Origin: Flavobacterium sp. MFBS3-15
GTDB taxonomy: Bacteria; Bacteroidota; Bacteroidia; Flavobacteriales; Flavobacteriaceae
Direction of reading: 5' to 3'
Assembly (NCBI RefSeq): GCF_026107645.2
Contig: NZ_JAPCHV010000013.1
Location: 1-64,000 of the forward strand
DNA: 64,000 bases
The stretch's first letter is position 1; every line of letters begins with the position of its first letter. Both the position numbers and the translations under genes were made by a program. Of this stretch, positions 35,468-44,672 are shown piece after piece. Below the pieces are notes generated by a model. It worked only from the letters and a program-made list of their open reading frames with translations. It ran no database searches and was not told where the DNA came from.

Positions 35468-35602
35468 GTAGTCAAATCACAGGGTTTTATTGAGCACATA
35501 CGTGTTACCCCCTCAGAGCTCCTGAGTAGGGAACCGGCATTCCCTTTGATAAAAAATAATGGAATTAGTATCATTCGTGGCTAAAATATCTCCCTGATAT
35601 GC

Positions 35603-35610
35603 TAAATTTG
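35603..35610 (+). promoter_or_regulatory. -7 box (TAAATTTG) of the aspS promoter
   Basis: A perfect TAnnTTTG match lies 20 bases before the aspS ATG at 35631. No matching -33 box. Confidence 0.5.
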
Positions 35611-35630
35611 CACTTCAAAATTTTCATGCA

Positions 35631-37376
35631 ATGTACAGAAGCCATAATTGCGGCGAACTCAACGCCTCAAACATAAACCAGGAAGTAACGTTAGCCGGAT
35701 GGGTACAAAAAGCCCGCAACAAGGGATTTCTTATATGGGTCGATCTTCGTGACCGCTACGGCATCACGCAGCTAATATTTGACGAAAGCCGTACCGATAA
35801 GGCTGTGTTCGACCTTGCCGCATCCCTGGGCCGCGAGTTTGTTATCCAGGTGAAAGGCACCGTGATTGAGCGTGAGGCCAAAAACCCGAACATGGCTACC
35901 GGCGACATAGAGATACTTGTAAGCGAACTTACCATACTCAATGCATCCATCCTCCCTCCTTTCTCTATTGAAGACGAAACAGACGGCGGCGAGGAGCTCC
36001 GCATGAAATACCGCTACCTGGACATCCGCAGGAACCCTGTAAAAAACAGCCTCATCTTCCGTCACAAAGTGGGCATTGAGGTACGCAATTATCTATCCAA
36101 GCAAGGATTCATCGAGGTTGAAACACCCGTGCTGATAAAATCGACACCGGAAGGTGCACGCGACTTCGTGGTACCATCCCGCATGAACGAAGGGCAGTTC
36201 TACGCCCTTCCGCAATCGCCGCAAACATTTAAGCAATTGCTTATGGTGGGCGGTATGGACAAGTATTTCCAGATCGTGAAGTGCTTCCGCGATGAAGACC
36301 TTCGTGCCGACCGCCAGCCGGAATTCACGCAGATTGACTGCGAAATGGCATTCGTGGAGCAGGAAGACATCATCCGGACATTTGAAGGCCTGGCAAGTCA
36401 TTTATTGAAAGAAGTAAAAGGCATCGAAACCGGTCCGTTCCCGCGAATGACCTACGACGAAGCCATGAAAAAATACGGCAACGACAAGCCGGACATCCGT
36501 TTCGGGATGGAATTTGGCGAACTGAACGAAGTAACACAACACAAAGATTTCGCGGTATTCAATACCTCGGAGCTTGTAGTAGGCATTGCTGTTCCGGGTG
36601 CCGGGACCTATACCAGGAAGCAGATCGATGAGCTTATCGAGTGGGTAAAGCGCCCGCAGGTAGGCGCAAGCGGTATGGTATATGCCAAATATGAAGCCGA
36701 CGGCTCCATCAAATCATCAGTAGACAAATTCTACGACCAGGCCGATTTGCAGAAATGGGCTGAGATAACGGGTGCCAAACCAGGCGACCTTATACTTGTG
36801 CTTTCGGGGGACGCGCACAAAACGCGTACCCGCATGAGCGCCCTGCGCATGGAACTGGCCACACGCCTTGGCCTGCGCAACCCTGAAGAATTTGCACCAC
36901 TGTGGGTGGTAGACTTCCCGCTGCTGGAGTGGGACGAGGACACTTCGCGCTTCCATGCCATGCACCACCCGTTCACCTCTCCAAAACCGGAGGACATGCC
37001 TCTGTTGGAAACCAACCCGGCAGCCGTACGCGCCAATGCCTACGACCTTGTGCTTAACGGTAACGAAATAGGTGGTGGTTCGATCAGGATACATGACAAG
37101 GCCACACAGTCGCTTATGTTTAAATATCTTGGCTTTACCGAAGAGCAGGCCAAAGCACAGTTCGGCTTCCTGATGGATGCGTTCCAGTTTGGCGCGCCGC
37201 CGCACGGAGGGCTTGCATTCGGTTTCGACAGGCTGGTAGCAATACTGGGCGGGCAGGAAACCATCCGCGACTTCATTGCATTCCCTAAGAACAACTCAGG
37301 CCGGGACGTGATGATCGACGCACCTTCACTCATTGACAATGCACAGCTGGATGAGCTGCACATCAAATTAAAATAA
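35631..37376 (+). CDS. aspS: Aspartate-tRNA ligase
   Basis: This 581-residue class II aminoacyl-tRNA synthetase charges tRNA-Asp. The N-terminal OB-fold contacts the anticodon ([20 protein letters not shown]). Motif 1 includes [10 protein letters not shown], motif 2 is [20 protein letters not shown], and the GAD insertion domain is about 290-400. Motif 3 is [15 protein letters not shown] near the C-terminus. The 581-residue length with the GAD domain is the bacterial type. A terminator follows 24 bases after the stop. It is a single-gene unit. Confidence 0.97.
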   Translation: MYRSHNCGELNASNINQEVTLAGWVQKARNKGFLIWVDLRDRYGITQLIFDESRTDKAVFDLAASLGREFVIQVKGTVIEREAKNPNMATGDIEILVSELTILNASILPPFSIEDETDGGEELRMKYRYLDIRRNPVKNSLIFRHKVGIEVRNYLSKQGFIEVETPVLIKSTPEGARDFVVPSRMNEGQFYALPQSPQTFKQLLMVGGMDKYFQIVKCFRDEDLRADRQPEFTQIDCEMAFVEQEDIIRTFEGLASHLLKEVKGIETGPFPRMTYDEAMKKYGNDKPDIRFGMEFGELNEVTQHKDFAVFNTSELVVGIAVPGAGTYTRKQIDELIEWVKRPQVGASGMVYAKYEADGSIKSSVDKFYDQADLQKWAEITGAKPGDLILVLSGDAHKTRTRMSALRMELATRLGLRNPEEFAPLWVVDFPLLEWDEDTSRFHAMHHPFTSPKPEDMPLLETNPAAVRANAYDLVLNGNEIGGGSIRIHDKATQSLMFKYLGFTEEQAKAQFGFLMDAFQFGAPPHGGLAFGFDRLVAILGGQETIRDFIAFPKNNSGRDVMIDAPSLIDNAQLDELHIKLK

Positions 37377-37399
37377 TTTGGAATTTCCTTACGTTATAC

Positions 37400-37434
37400 A
37401 ATAGCCGCCTCATTCCAACGGGCGGCTATTTTTT
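37400..37434 (+). terminator. Terminator of aspS
   Basis: A 10-bp stem (37400-37409 with 37421-37430; core ATAGCCGCC/GGCGGCTAT) with an 11-base loop and a T run. Confidence 0.85.
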
Positions 37435-37453
37435 AATCCATAACCAACTACAC

Positions 37454-38119
37454 ATGAAAAAATTAAACATTCTGCTTATTGCGCTGCTGCCAGCCATGGC
37501 CTTTGCGCAGGAAGAAACTACTCCAAAACCTATTAAATTCGGCGTACAGGCGGGGGCTACGTATTCCGGCTTACGCGGCAACCCGGGTGCTGAGGAAAAC
37601 GACTATGCTGTAGATTACCTGTTAGGGTTATCTATTGAAGTACCTATCAGTGAAAGGCTATCTTTCATCGGCAACCTGAACTACGAGCGAAAAAGTTTTA
37701 GTAGGGAAATACAAATAGAGGAAGACCCTTTCGACCCTATCTTCCAGCCGGTAAACCTGGATGTCCGCGCTACGCTGCACTACATTTTAGTACCGCTCAA
37801 CCTCAAGTATTATCTTGATCCTGCCAAAAAGTTCTATGTGAACGGAGGTTTGTTTGCAGGCTTCTTCCTCGACAACACTCTTAAAGTAGATGGTGATAAA
37901 GTGGAAGACGAAAGCGGCGACGGCATTTTCAAAACGCTTGACTTTGGCCTGAATCTGGGGTTGGGCATGCGCATCCCCCTTGACAACAAGAACGACCTGA
38001 ATATCGAGCTGCGCGACAACCTCGGGCTGGTAAACATAAGCGATGTACCGGTAATGGATGATGGCACGGTTAAGACAAACTCTGTCAATCTGATTGTGAG
38101 CTGGCAGTTTGGGCTGTAA
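37454..38119 (+). CDS. Outer-membrane beta-barrel (PorT-type) protein
   Basis: This 221-residue protein has a signal peptide (LNILLIALLPAMAFAQ). A small beta-barrel of about eight amphipathic strands follows (FGVQAGATYSGLRG, LSFIGNLNYERKSFS, FYVNGGLFAGFFLDN, GLNLGLGMRIPL). It ends with NLIVSWQFGL, whose aromatic residue is typical of an outer-membrane barrel end. The family (outer membrane beta-barrel domain, PF13568 style) has no defined substrate. It sits between aspS and the cold-shock gene with no tight linkage to either. Confidence 0.83.
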   Translation: MKKLNILLIALLPAMAFAQEETTPKPIKFGVQAGATYSGLRGNPGAEENDYAVDYLLGLSIEVPISERLSFIGNLNYERKSFSREIQIEEDPFDPIFQPVNLDVRATLHYILVPLNLKYYLDPAKKFYVNGGLFAGFFLDNTLKVDGDKVEDESGDGIFKTLDFGLNLGLGMRIPLDNKNDLNIELRDNLGLVNISDVPVMDDGTVKTNSVNLIVSWQFGL

Positions 38120-38201
38120 AAATAAAACTGTAACTTTTTTGAGTACAATAACCCCTTGATTATAAATCAATTATTTTTATAAAACTTTTTTAACATTTCT
38201 C

Positions 38202-38231
38202 TTTGCAGTGTCACAAATAAGTTTACCTTTG
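38202..38231 (+). promoter_or_regulatory. Promoter of the cold-shock gene
   Basis: TTTG (38202-38205), an 18-base spacer and TACCTTTG (38224-38231) fit the Bacteroidetes consensus. The leader to the ATG at 38262 would be about 25 bases, short for a cold-shock mRNA. Confidence 0.75.
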
Positions 38232-38261
38232 ACGCATTATTAATTATTTTTTTATTACAGA

Positions 38262-38459
38262 ATGCGTACAGGCAAAGTAAAATTTTTTATTGAAGCTAAA
38301 GGTTTTGGCTTCATAACAGACGACGAAACAGGCAAAGATATCTTTGTACATGCTACAGGTCTTAGGGCAGAAGGTCTACGTGAAGGCGACAAAGTGAGCT
38401 ACGTGGAAGAAGACGGAAAAAAAGGTAAAGTAGCCGCTCAGGTAACGGCTATCGACTAA
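38262..38459 (+). CDS. Cold-shock domain protein (short CspA type)
   Basis: This 65-residue single cold-shock domain binds single-stranded RNA and DNA. RNP1 is KGFGFITDD and RNP2 is IFVHATGL. Remaining strands are LREGDKVSYVEEDGKKGKVA. Size and motifs match CspA-type RNA chaperones that prevent mRNA structure. It has its own promoter and terminator, so it is monocistronic. Confidence 0.94.
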   Translation: MRTGKVKFFIEAKGFGFITDDETGKDIFVHATGLRAEGLREGDKVSYVEEDGKKGKVAAQVTAID

Positions 38460-38497
38460 TATATTTATATTACCCGATTACCTCAAACCCACCAATG

Positions 38498-38525
38498 AAC
38501 CGCCCTTTAAAAGGGCGGTTTTTTT
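38498..38525 (+). terminator. Terminator of the cold-shock gene
   Basis: A 10-bp stem (38498-38507 with 38511-38520; core CCGCCC/GGGCGG) with a 3-base loop is followed by a run of T. Confidence 0.88.
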
Positions 38526-38693
38526 ATGAAGAGAAATCTCTTAATTACATTTTTTTAGCTATTGTTTTAACAATTAAACAACTAACAAATCTTTGCCTGA
38601 AGATTTATTGAAAACCGTTAAAATAACCGTAAATTGCATTTTATTTAGAACGAGTAAAAATTAAGCTTTAAATCTTTCTCTCTCCCAAAAACG

Positions 38694-38725
38694 TTTAGGT
38701 AGTTCAGGCAGGGAATGTATATTTG
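38694..38725 (+). promoter_or_regulatory. Promoter of the nuo operon
   Basis: TTTA (38694-38697), a 20-base spacer and TATATTTG (38718-38725) match the Bacteroidetes promoter, except that the -33 box ends in A. It lies 27 bases before the nuoA ATG and is the only good candidate in the 290-base upstream gap. Confidence 0.65.
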
Positions 38726-38752
38726 TGGATTGTTTATAAATTGCAAGTAGTT

Positions 38753-39118
38753 ATGGACACAACCCAGATGAGTTATTTCCCGATTTTCATGCAGCTTTTG
38801 CTGGCCACGGGCTTTGTTGCAGGCACCATTTTTATATCGAACCTGCTGGGCCCGAAGAGGAATTCGGTAAACAAAGACAAGAACTTCGAGTGCGGTATCG
38901 AATCAATCGGTAACGCGCGCATCCCTTTCTCCGTAAAATATTTCCTTGTAGCCATATTGTTCGTACTGTTCGACGTGGAGGTGATCTTCATGTACCCGTG
39001 GGCTGTGAACTTCCGCGAAATGGGCCTTGAAGGCTTCCTGAAAATGGGCATCTTCATGCTGTTGCTTGTGGTAGGCTTCTTCTATGTGATCAAGAAAAAA
39101 GGCCTGGAGTGGGAATAA
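38753..39118 (+). CDS. nuoA: NADH-quinone oxidoreductase subunit A
   Basis: This 121-residue protein is the small membrane subunit A of complex I, with three spans (FMQLLLATGFVAGTIFIS; FLVAILFVLFDVEVIFMYPW; a C-terminal VGFFYVIKKKGLEWE tail). The acidic FDVEVIFMYPW and the CGIESIG loop are hallmarks of subunit A. The start at 38753 is chosen instead of 38723 since the longer frame would begin inside the promoter. First gene of the operon; nuoB follows 56 bases later. Confidence 0.94.
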   Translation: MDTTQMSYFPIFMQLLLATGFVAGTIFISNLLGPKRNSVNKDKNFECGIESIGNARIPFSVKYFLVAILFVLFDVEVIFMYPWAVNFREMGLEGFLKMGIFMLLLVVGFFYVIKKKGLEWE

Positions 39119-39174
39119 AAGGATATTGGGCAGGGTTTTTGAACCAATGCCTGATAATCAAAATTTAAATTACA

Positions 39175-39726
39175 ATGAGCAATTCAAAAGATATAAAATT
39201 GGTTGACGCTCCCGAGGGAGTGGAAGGACAGGGCTTTTTTGCTACCAAGCTGGACACCGTCGTAGGTTTGGCACGTGCCAACTCGCTTTGGCCTTTGCCG
39301 TTTGCCACCTCGTGCTGCGGCATCGAATTCATGGCCACAATGGCATCGCACTACGACGTTGCACGTTTCGGTTCGGAGCGTATGAGCTTCTCGCCGCGCC
39401 AGGCCGACATGCTGCTGGTTATGGGTACCATTGCCAAAAAGATGGCACCTATCCTCCGCCAGGTATACGAACAGATGAGTGAGCCACGCTGGGTTATTGC
39501 CGTAGGGGCATGCGCCTCTTCAGGTGGTGTATTCGACACCTATTCAGTGCTCCAGGGCATTGACAAGGTAATCCCGGTAGACGTTTACGTTCCCGGATGC
39601 CCGCCAAGGCCGGAGCAGATACTGGACGGCGTGATGAGGCTGCAGGAGATCGTGAAATCGGAATCCGTACGCAGGAGGAGCTCACCGGAATACCAGGAAC
39701 TAATGGCTTCTTATAACATTACATAA
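39175..39726 (+). CDS. nuoB: NADH-quinone oxidoreductase subunit B
   Basis: This 183-residue peripheral subunit carries iron-sulfur cluster N2. Adjacent cysteines in [10 protein letters not shown] bind N2 with the later CASSGG and CPPRPEQIL cysteines (PGCPPRPE). It transfers electrons to the quinone. It lies in the canonical order between A and C; the gap to nuoC is 7 bases. Confidence 0.96.
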   Translation: MSNSKDIKLVDAPEGVEGQGFFATKLDTVVGLARANSLWPLPFATSCCGIEFMATMASHYDVARFGSERMSFSPRQADMLLVMGTIAKKMAPILRQVYEQMSEPRWVIAVGACASSGGVFDTYSVLQGIDKVIPVDVYVPGCPPRPEQILDGVMRLQEIVKSESVRRRSSPEYQELMASYNIT

Positions 39727-39733
39727 GGTACAA

Positions 39734-40261
39734 ATGGCTTTAGAAACATCTGTAATACAAGACAAGCTTACCGGTAAATTCGGCGACAAAGTAACCGGCT
39801 TTATCCTGCAAAACGATATATTGTCATTCGAAGTAGAATCCGCTTCAATGGCCGAAGTGATGGGCTTCCTGAAGGACGACCCTGTATTGCGCTTCAACTT
39901 CCTTACCGACGTGTGCGGCATCCATTACCCTGATAACGACATTGAAAGGCAGTTTGCAGTGGCTTACCACATGCACAACTGGATGGACAACGTGCGCATA
40001 CGCTTCAAGTGTTTCCTTAACGGGGATAATCCTGAGATAGAGACCGCTACCGGGATGTTCCTGGGCGCCAATTGGCAGGAGCGCGAAACCTACGACTTTT
40101 ACGGCATCATCTTCAAAGGGCATCCGCAGCTGAAGAGGATTCTGAACATGGACGAGATGACCTCGTTCCCGATGCGGAAGGAGTTTCCTCTTGAGGACGG
40201 CGGCCGTACCGATAAGGACGACCGTTTCTTCGGAAGGATAACTGATAATGCACACAATTAA
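39734..40261 (+). CDS. nuoC: NADH-quinone oxidoreductase subunit C
   Basis: This 175-residue peripheral arm subunit has the 30-kDa signature ERETYDFYGIIFKGHPQLKRIL (shown here as DFYGIIFKGHP) and the DVCGIHYPDNDIERQFAV region. It is separate from subunit D, unlike the fused CD proteins of enterobacteria. The gap to nuoD is 20 bases. Confidence 0.95.
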   Translation: MALETSVIQDKLTGKFGDKVTGFILQNDILSFEVESASMAEVMGFLKDDPVLRFNFLTDVCGIHYPDNDIERQFAVAYHMHNWMDNVRIRFKCFLNGDNPEIETATGMFLGANWQERETYDFYGIIFKGHPQLKRILNMDEMTSFPMRKEFPLEDGGRTDKDDRFFGRITDNAHN

Positions 40262-40281
40262 CAAGGAATAATTCATTTATA

Positions 40282-41517
40282 ATGTCAGACCTGTTATTAC
40301 CACCGGAACACCGCTATGCCAAGCTGATCGAGCAGAGGAAGAATGAAGACGGCAGCGAGCTTTCCATACTGAACCTTGGGCCAACGCACCCGGCCACGCA
40401 CGGTATTTTCCAGAACATCCTGCTTATGGATGGCGAAAGGATCATGGACGGCGAAGGCACCGTGGGTTACATTCACCGCGCTTTTGAGAAAATAGCCGAA
40501 AACAGGCCGTTTTACCAGATAACCCCGCTTACCGACAGGATGAACTACTGCTCATCGCCCATCAACAACATGGGCTGGTGGATGACCCTGGAGAAAGCCC
40601 TTGACATCGAGGTGCCGAAAAGGGTGCAGTACATGAGGGTGATCATCATGGAGCTGGCGCGCATTGCCGACCACATCATCTGCAACTCGGTACTGGGTGT
40701 GGACACCGGCGCACTGACAGGCTTCCTTTACGTATTCCAGTACAGGGAGAAAATTTACGAAATATACGAAGAGATATGCGGCGCCCGCCTTACGACCAAC
40801 ATGGGCCGCATTGGTGGCTTTGAAAGGGACTGGAGCCCGGAAGCCTTCAAAAAAATAGACAAATTCCTCGAAGAGTTCCCGGCTATATGGGCGGACTTCG
40901 AGAACCTGCTTACCCGCAACAGGATATTCATGGACCGTACGATAGACGTAGGCCCAATATCCGCAGAGAAAGCAATGAGCTATGGGTTTACCGGCCCTAA
41001 CCTCCGTGCGGCAGGCATCGATTATGATGTGCGTGTTATGACACCGTACAGCTCGTATGAAGACTTTGAATTTGACGTGCCGGTAGGAAAATCGGGCGAT
41101 ACCTACGACCGTTTCTGCGTGCGCAACGCTGAAGTGTGGGAGAGTTTAAAAATCATCAAACAGGCATTGGCCAAGATGCCGGAAGGCCCTTTCCACGCCA
41201 ATGTACCGGATTATTACCTTCCGCCAAAAGAAGACGTTTACAACAACATGGAAGCCCTCATCTACCACTTTAAGATCGTGATGGGCGAGATACCTGTGCC
41301 AAAGACCGAAGTGTACCACGCAGTGGAAGGCGGCAACGGGGAGTTGGGCTTTTACCTTATAACCGACGGAAGCCGTACGCCATACAGGCTGCACTTCCGC
41401 AGGCCTTGCTTTATTTATTACCAGGCATTCAACGATATGGTAAGGGGGCAGATGCTTTCTGATGCCATTGCAACATTATCAAGCCTCAATGTTATTGCAG
41501 GGGAGCTTGACGCATAA
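40282..41517 (+). CDS. nuoD: NADH-quinone oxidoreductase subunit D
   Basis: This 411-residue 49-kDa subunit forms the quinone-binding pocket with subunit B. LGPTHPATHGIFQNILLMDG and GYIHRAFEKIAENRPFYQ near the N-terminus and GAGLT-like loops belong to this family. The C-terminal region ends LSSLNVIAGELDA, the usual mild match to hydrogenase large subunits. An AT-rich inverted repeat (41538-41587) separates it from nuoE by 93 bases, which is long for this operon. Confidence 0.96.
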   Translation: MSDLLLPPEHRYAKLIEQRKNEDGSELSILNLGPTHPATHGIFQNILLMDGERIMDGEGTVGYIHRAFEKIAENRPFYQITPLTDRMNYCSSPINNMGWWMTLEKALDIEVPKRVQYMRVIIMELARIADHIICNSVLGVDTGALTGFLYVFQYREKIYEIYEEICGARLTTNMGRIGGFERDWSPEAFKKIDKFLEEFPAIWADFENLLTRNRIFMDRTIDVGPISAEKAMSYGFTGPNLRAAGIDYDVRVMTPYSSYEDFEFDVPVGKSGDTYDRFCVRNAEVWESLKIIKQALAKMPEGPFHANVPDYYLPPKEDVYNNMEALIYHFKIVMGEIPVPKTEVYHAVEGGNGELGFYLITDGSRTPYRLHFRRPCFIYYQAFNDMVRGQMLSDAIATLSSLNVIAGELDA

Positions 41518-41537
41518 ACAGATTATTATAAATGATG

Positions 41538-41587
41538 AATTTTAAATTATGAATTGGCAAAACATTTAAAATTTATAATTCAAAATT
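41538..41587. repeat. AT-rich hairpin in the nuoD-nuoE gap
   Basis: An 18-bp inverted repeat (41538-41555 with 41570-41587, one G-U pair and one mismatch) composed of A and T with few G/C, and a 14-base spacer. No T-run follows directly, so it is not a standard terminator. Confidence 0.6.
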
Positions 41588-41610
41588 TAAAATAGAAAAA
41601 ATAGAAACGT

Positions 41611-42153
41611 ATGGAGATTAGTCACGTACATCAGAATATAAATATCACCCCTGAGCTTCAGGCCAGGATTGATGAACTGTTAAGCCACTACCCGGGCGAT
41701 AAAAGGAAATCGGCACTGCTGCCCATTCTCCACGAAGTGCAGGACGCACACGACAACTGGCTGAGCATTGAACTTCAGGACAAGGTGGCCGAAATCATTG
41801 GCATCAAGCCGATCGAGGTATACGAAGTGGTATCATTCTACACCATGTACAACCAAAAGCCTATCGGGAAATTCATGTTCGAATTTTGCAGGACCTCATG
41901 CTGTGCTGTTCGTGGTGCGGAAAACCTGATGGACTATACCTGCGAAAAACTGGGCGTAAAGGAAGGCGAGGTAACACCGGACGGCATGTTCCAGGTAGTT
42001 GGCGTAGAGTGCCTTGGCGCCTGCGGCTATGCACCGATGATGCAGCTGGGCGACTATTACAAAGAGCACCTTGACAAGCAGAAGATCGACGCATTGATCG
42101 AAGATTGCAGGGCTGGCAAAGTAGATTTACATAAACTGACCATTACAGAATAG
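41611..42153 (+). CDS. nuoE: NADH-quinone oxidoreductase subunit E
   Basis: This 180-residue 24-kDa subunit carries the 2Fe-2S cluster N1a. Its cysteines lie in FCRTSCCAVRGAEN and VECLGACGYAPMMQ, the usual CxxxxC and CxxxC arrangement. An N-terminal helical half (ELQARIDELLSHYPGDKRKS) contacts the NADH module. It precedes nuoF by 2 bases. Confidence 0.94.
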   Translation: MEISHVHQNINITPELQARIDELLSHYPGDKRKSALLPILHEVQDAHDNWLSIELQDKVAEIIGIKPIEVYEVVSFYTMYNQKPIGKFMFEFCRTSCCAVRGAENLMDYTCEKLGVKEGEVTPDGMFQVVGVECLGACGYAPMMQLGDYYKEHLDKQKIDALIEDCRAGKVDLHKLTITE

Positions 42154-42155
42154 GT

Positions 42156-43523
42156 ATGGGACAAAAGATATTATTAGAGCACGCACAGGTGCCGGGGATC
42201 AAGACCTACGAAATATACCGCAAAGTAGGCGGCTACCGCTCTGTGGAAAAAGCGCTGAAAAGCATGACCCCTGACGAAGTGGTGGAGGAAGTAAAGACAT
42301 CGGGCCTTCGCGGGCGCGGGGGCGCAGGTTTCCCTACCGGGATGAAATGGAGCTTTATTGACAAAAAATCGGGTAAGCCAAGGCATTTGGTGTGCAACGC
42401 CGACGAATCGGAGCCGGGCACTTTCAAGGACCGCTACCTGATGGAATACATCCCGCACCTTTTGATCGAGGGGATGATTACATCGAGCTACGCCCTGGGC
42501 TGCAACCTCTCCTATATCTACATCCGCGGCGAATACATGTGGGTGTTCCGCATACTGGAAACAGCAATTAAAGAAGCCTATGCTGCAGGATGGCTGGGCA
42601 AAAACATACTGGGTTCGGGCTTTGATCTTGACCTTCACGTACACTGCGGCGCCGGTGCCTACATATGTGGCGAGGAAACCGCACTTATTGAGTCGCTGGA
42701 GGGCAAAAGGGGCAACCCGAGGATCAAGCCGCCATTCCCTGCGGTAAGCGGGCTTTGGGCCAATCCAACGGTGGTGAATAACGTGGAATCGATCGCGGCA
42801 GTGCCATGGATCGTGAACAACACCGGTGCGGAGTATGCAAAAATAGGCATCGGGCGCTCTACAGGAACAAAACTGATATCGGCTTCGGGGCATTGCAAGA
42901 ACCCGGGCGTATATGAAATAGACTTAGGACTGAGCGTTGACGAGTTCATGAACTCCGACGAATACCTGGGTGGAATGATGGACGACAGGCCGCTGAAGGC
43001 GCTGGTTCCCGGAGGTTCTTCGGTGCCGATCCTTCCTGCGCACCTGATATTCAAGAATGCCGAAGGCGGCGACAGGCTGATGAGCTATGAGTCGCTTAGC
43101 GAAGGCGGTTTTGCTACAGGTTCCATGCTCGGCTCGGGCGGATTCATCGTGTACAACGATACTACCTGCATCGTGCGCAATACGTGGAACTTCTCACGCT
43201 TTTACCATCACGAAAGCTGCGGGCAGTGCTCGCCATGCCGTGAAGGTACCGGCTGGATGGAGAAAGTGCTTCACCGAATCGAAAACGGCCACGGCCGTGA
43301 GGAGGATATCGAGCTGCTTTGGGACATACAGAGAAAGATAGAAGGCAATACCATATGCCCTCTTGGCGATGCGGCAGCATGGCCGGTGGCAGCGGCGATA
43401 CGCCATTTCAGGGACGAGTTTGAATACCACGTTCGCTTCCCTGAGAAAATCAGGAACCGTGACCACTTTGTAGCAGAGCCTTTTGAGAAGGTGAGGCATT
43501 TGGTGACAAAAGAAGTAGTGTAG
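42156..43523 (+). CDS. nuoF: NADH-quinone oxidoreductase subunit F
   Basis: This 455-residue 51-kDa subunit binds NADH and FMN and cluster N3. The NADH/FMN site is GLRGRGGAGFPTGMKWSF and ICGEETALIESLEG; cluster N3 cysteines are in ESCGQCSPCREGTGW and a later NTICPLGDAAAW. It is coupled to nuoE with a 2-base gap. A 105-base gap with inverted repeats follows before nuoG. Confidence 0.96.
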   Translation: MGQKILLEHAQVPGIKTYEIYRKVGGYRSVEKALKSMTPDEVVEEVKTSGLRGRGGAGFPTGMKWSFIDKKSGKPRHLVCNADESEPGTFKDRYLMEYIPHLLIEGMITSSYALGCNLSYIYIRGEYMWVFRILETAIKEAYAAGWLGKNILGSGFDLDLHVHCGAGAYICGEETALIESLEGKRGNPRIKPPFPAVSGLWANPTVVNNVESIAAVPWIVNNTGAEYAKIGIGRSTGTKLISASGHCKNPGVYEIDLGLSVDEFMNSDEYLGGMMDDRPLKALVPGGSSVPILPAHLIFKNAEGGDRLMSYESLSEGGFATGSMLGSGGFIVYNDTTCIVRNTWNFSRFYHHESCGQCSPCREGTGWMEKVLHRIENGHGREEDIELLWDIQRKIEGNTICPLGDAAAWPVAAAIRHFRDEFEYHVRFPEKIRNRDHFVAEPFEKVRHLVTKEVV

Positions 43524-43628
43524 AGTTTAAAGTTTAAATGTTGAAAGTTATAAAGTTGGCAGATCCAAATGAAGGACATCCAAAAACTTTAAAAACATTA
43601 TAACATTCAACTTTCCAACATAAAGAAA
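43524..43628. repeat. AT-rich imperfect inverted repeats in the nuoF-nuoG gap
   Basis: Left arm around 43536-43557 (AATGTTGAAAGTTATAAAG) is complementary, with short insertions, to the right stretch at about 43585-43620 (AACTTT, ATAACATTC, AACTTTCCAACA). These AACTTT/AACAT units resemble those in the efflux gap at 20934. Confidence 0.55.
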
Positions 43629-44672
43629 ATGAAAGTAACAATAGACGGACAGGAAATAGACGTAGAACCGGGGACCACCATCCTGCAGGCTGCGCGTAAG
43701 ATAGGCGGCGAATCAGTCCCGCCTGCCATGTGCTACTATTCCAAACTGAAAGGAAGCGGGGGCAAATGCCGCTGCTGCCTTGTGGAGGTTTCCAAAGGAA
43801 GCGAGGCCGACCCGCGCCCTATGCCGAAGCTTATGGCATCGTGCGTAACGGGCTGTATGGACGGCATGGAGGTAAAGAGCATCACTTCGGAAAGGGTAAT
43901 TGACGCAAGGAAGTCGGTAACCGAGTTCCTGCTCATCAACCACCCGCTTGACTGCCCTGTGTGCGACCAGGCCGGTGAATGCGACCTGCAGAACCTGAGC
44001 TTTAAGAACGGTTCCTCCAAAACGCGTTTCATTGAGGAAAAAAGGACGTTCGAACCGGAAAACATCGGGCCGTACATCCAGCTGCACATGAACCGCTGCA
44101 TCCTTTGCTACCGCTGTGTAATGACTGCCGACCAGCTTACCGACAACCGTGTACACGGCGTGGTGAACCGCGGCGACCACTCGCAGATATCTACCTGCAT
44201 TTCCAAAGCCATTGATAACGAATTCTCCGGCAACGTAATCGACGTATGCCCGGTAGGCGCGCTGACTGACAAGACTTTCCGCTTTAAGCAGAGGGTATGG
44301 TTCAACAAGCCGTACAATGCCCACAGGGATTGCGACAAATGCTGCGGCAAGACTACACTGTGGATGTTTGGTGACGAGATACAAAGGGTTACTGCCCGTA
44401 AAGACGAGTACCATGAGGTGGAGGAATTCATCTGCAACGAGTGCCGTTTTGAGCATAAAGAAACTAAGGACTGGGTTATCGAAGGGCCACGTAAATTCGA
44501 GAAAGATTCGGTTATCAACCAGAATAACTACACCAGGAAGCTGGAAACCGTTACCATCGAGACCGAGAAGCACATACTCCTTGGCCGCGAGCAGGATCGC
44601 AAGAAGATAAGTATGACGGCCATTCCGCTGAAAACAGACGAATTAAAGCCATTTAAAGAAGGGAATATATAA
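43629..44672 (+). CDS. nuoG: NADH-quinone oxidoreductase subunit G, short form
   Basis: At 347 residues this is much shorter than the usual 600-900. It holds the N-terminal 2Fe-2S domain (VEPGTTILQAARKIGGES, then SGGKCRCCLVEV), the HxCxxC N5 region (LINHPLDCPVCDQAGECDLQN) and a 4Fe-4S segment (MNRCILCYRCVMTADQL, then VIDVCPVGALTDK), and ends after a second cysteine group (DCDKCCGKTT, FICNECRFEH). The C-terminal molybdopterin-oxidoreductase-like domain is absent. No frame disruption is visible, so it appears to be the normal short Bacteroidetes NuoG. Stop overlaps the nuoH start by 1 base. Confidence 0.9.
   Translation: MKVTIDGQEIDVEPGTTILQAARKIGGESVPPAMCYYSKLKGSGGKCRCCLVEVSKGSEADPRPMPKLMASCVTGCMDGMEVKSITSERVIDARKSVTEFLLINHPLDCPVCDQAGECDLQNLSFKNGSSKTRFIEEKRTFEPENIGPYIQLHMNRCILCYRCVMTADQLTDNRVHGVVNRGDHSQISTCISKAIDNEFSGNVIDVCPVGALTDKTFRFKQRVWFNKPYNAHRDCDKCCGKTTLWMFGDEIQRVTARKDEYHEVEEFICNECRFEHKETKDWVIEGPRKFEKDSVINQNNYTRKLETVTIETEKHILLGREQDRKKISMTAIPLKTDELKPFKEGNI

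Noticed and set aside
38532..38693. Possible RNA gene or riboswitch between the cold-shock gene and nuoA
   Set aside because: Sequence is A/T-rich with no stable structure or known motif that I can recognise.
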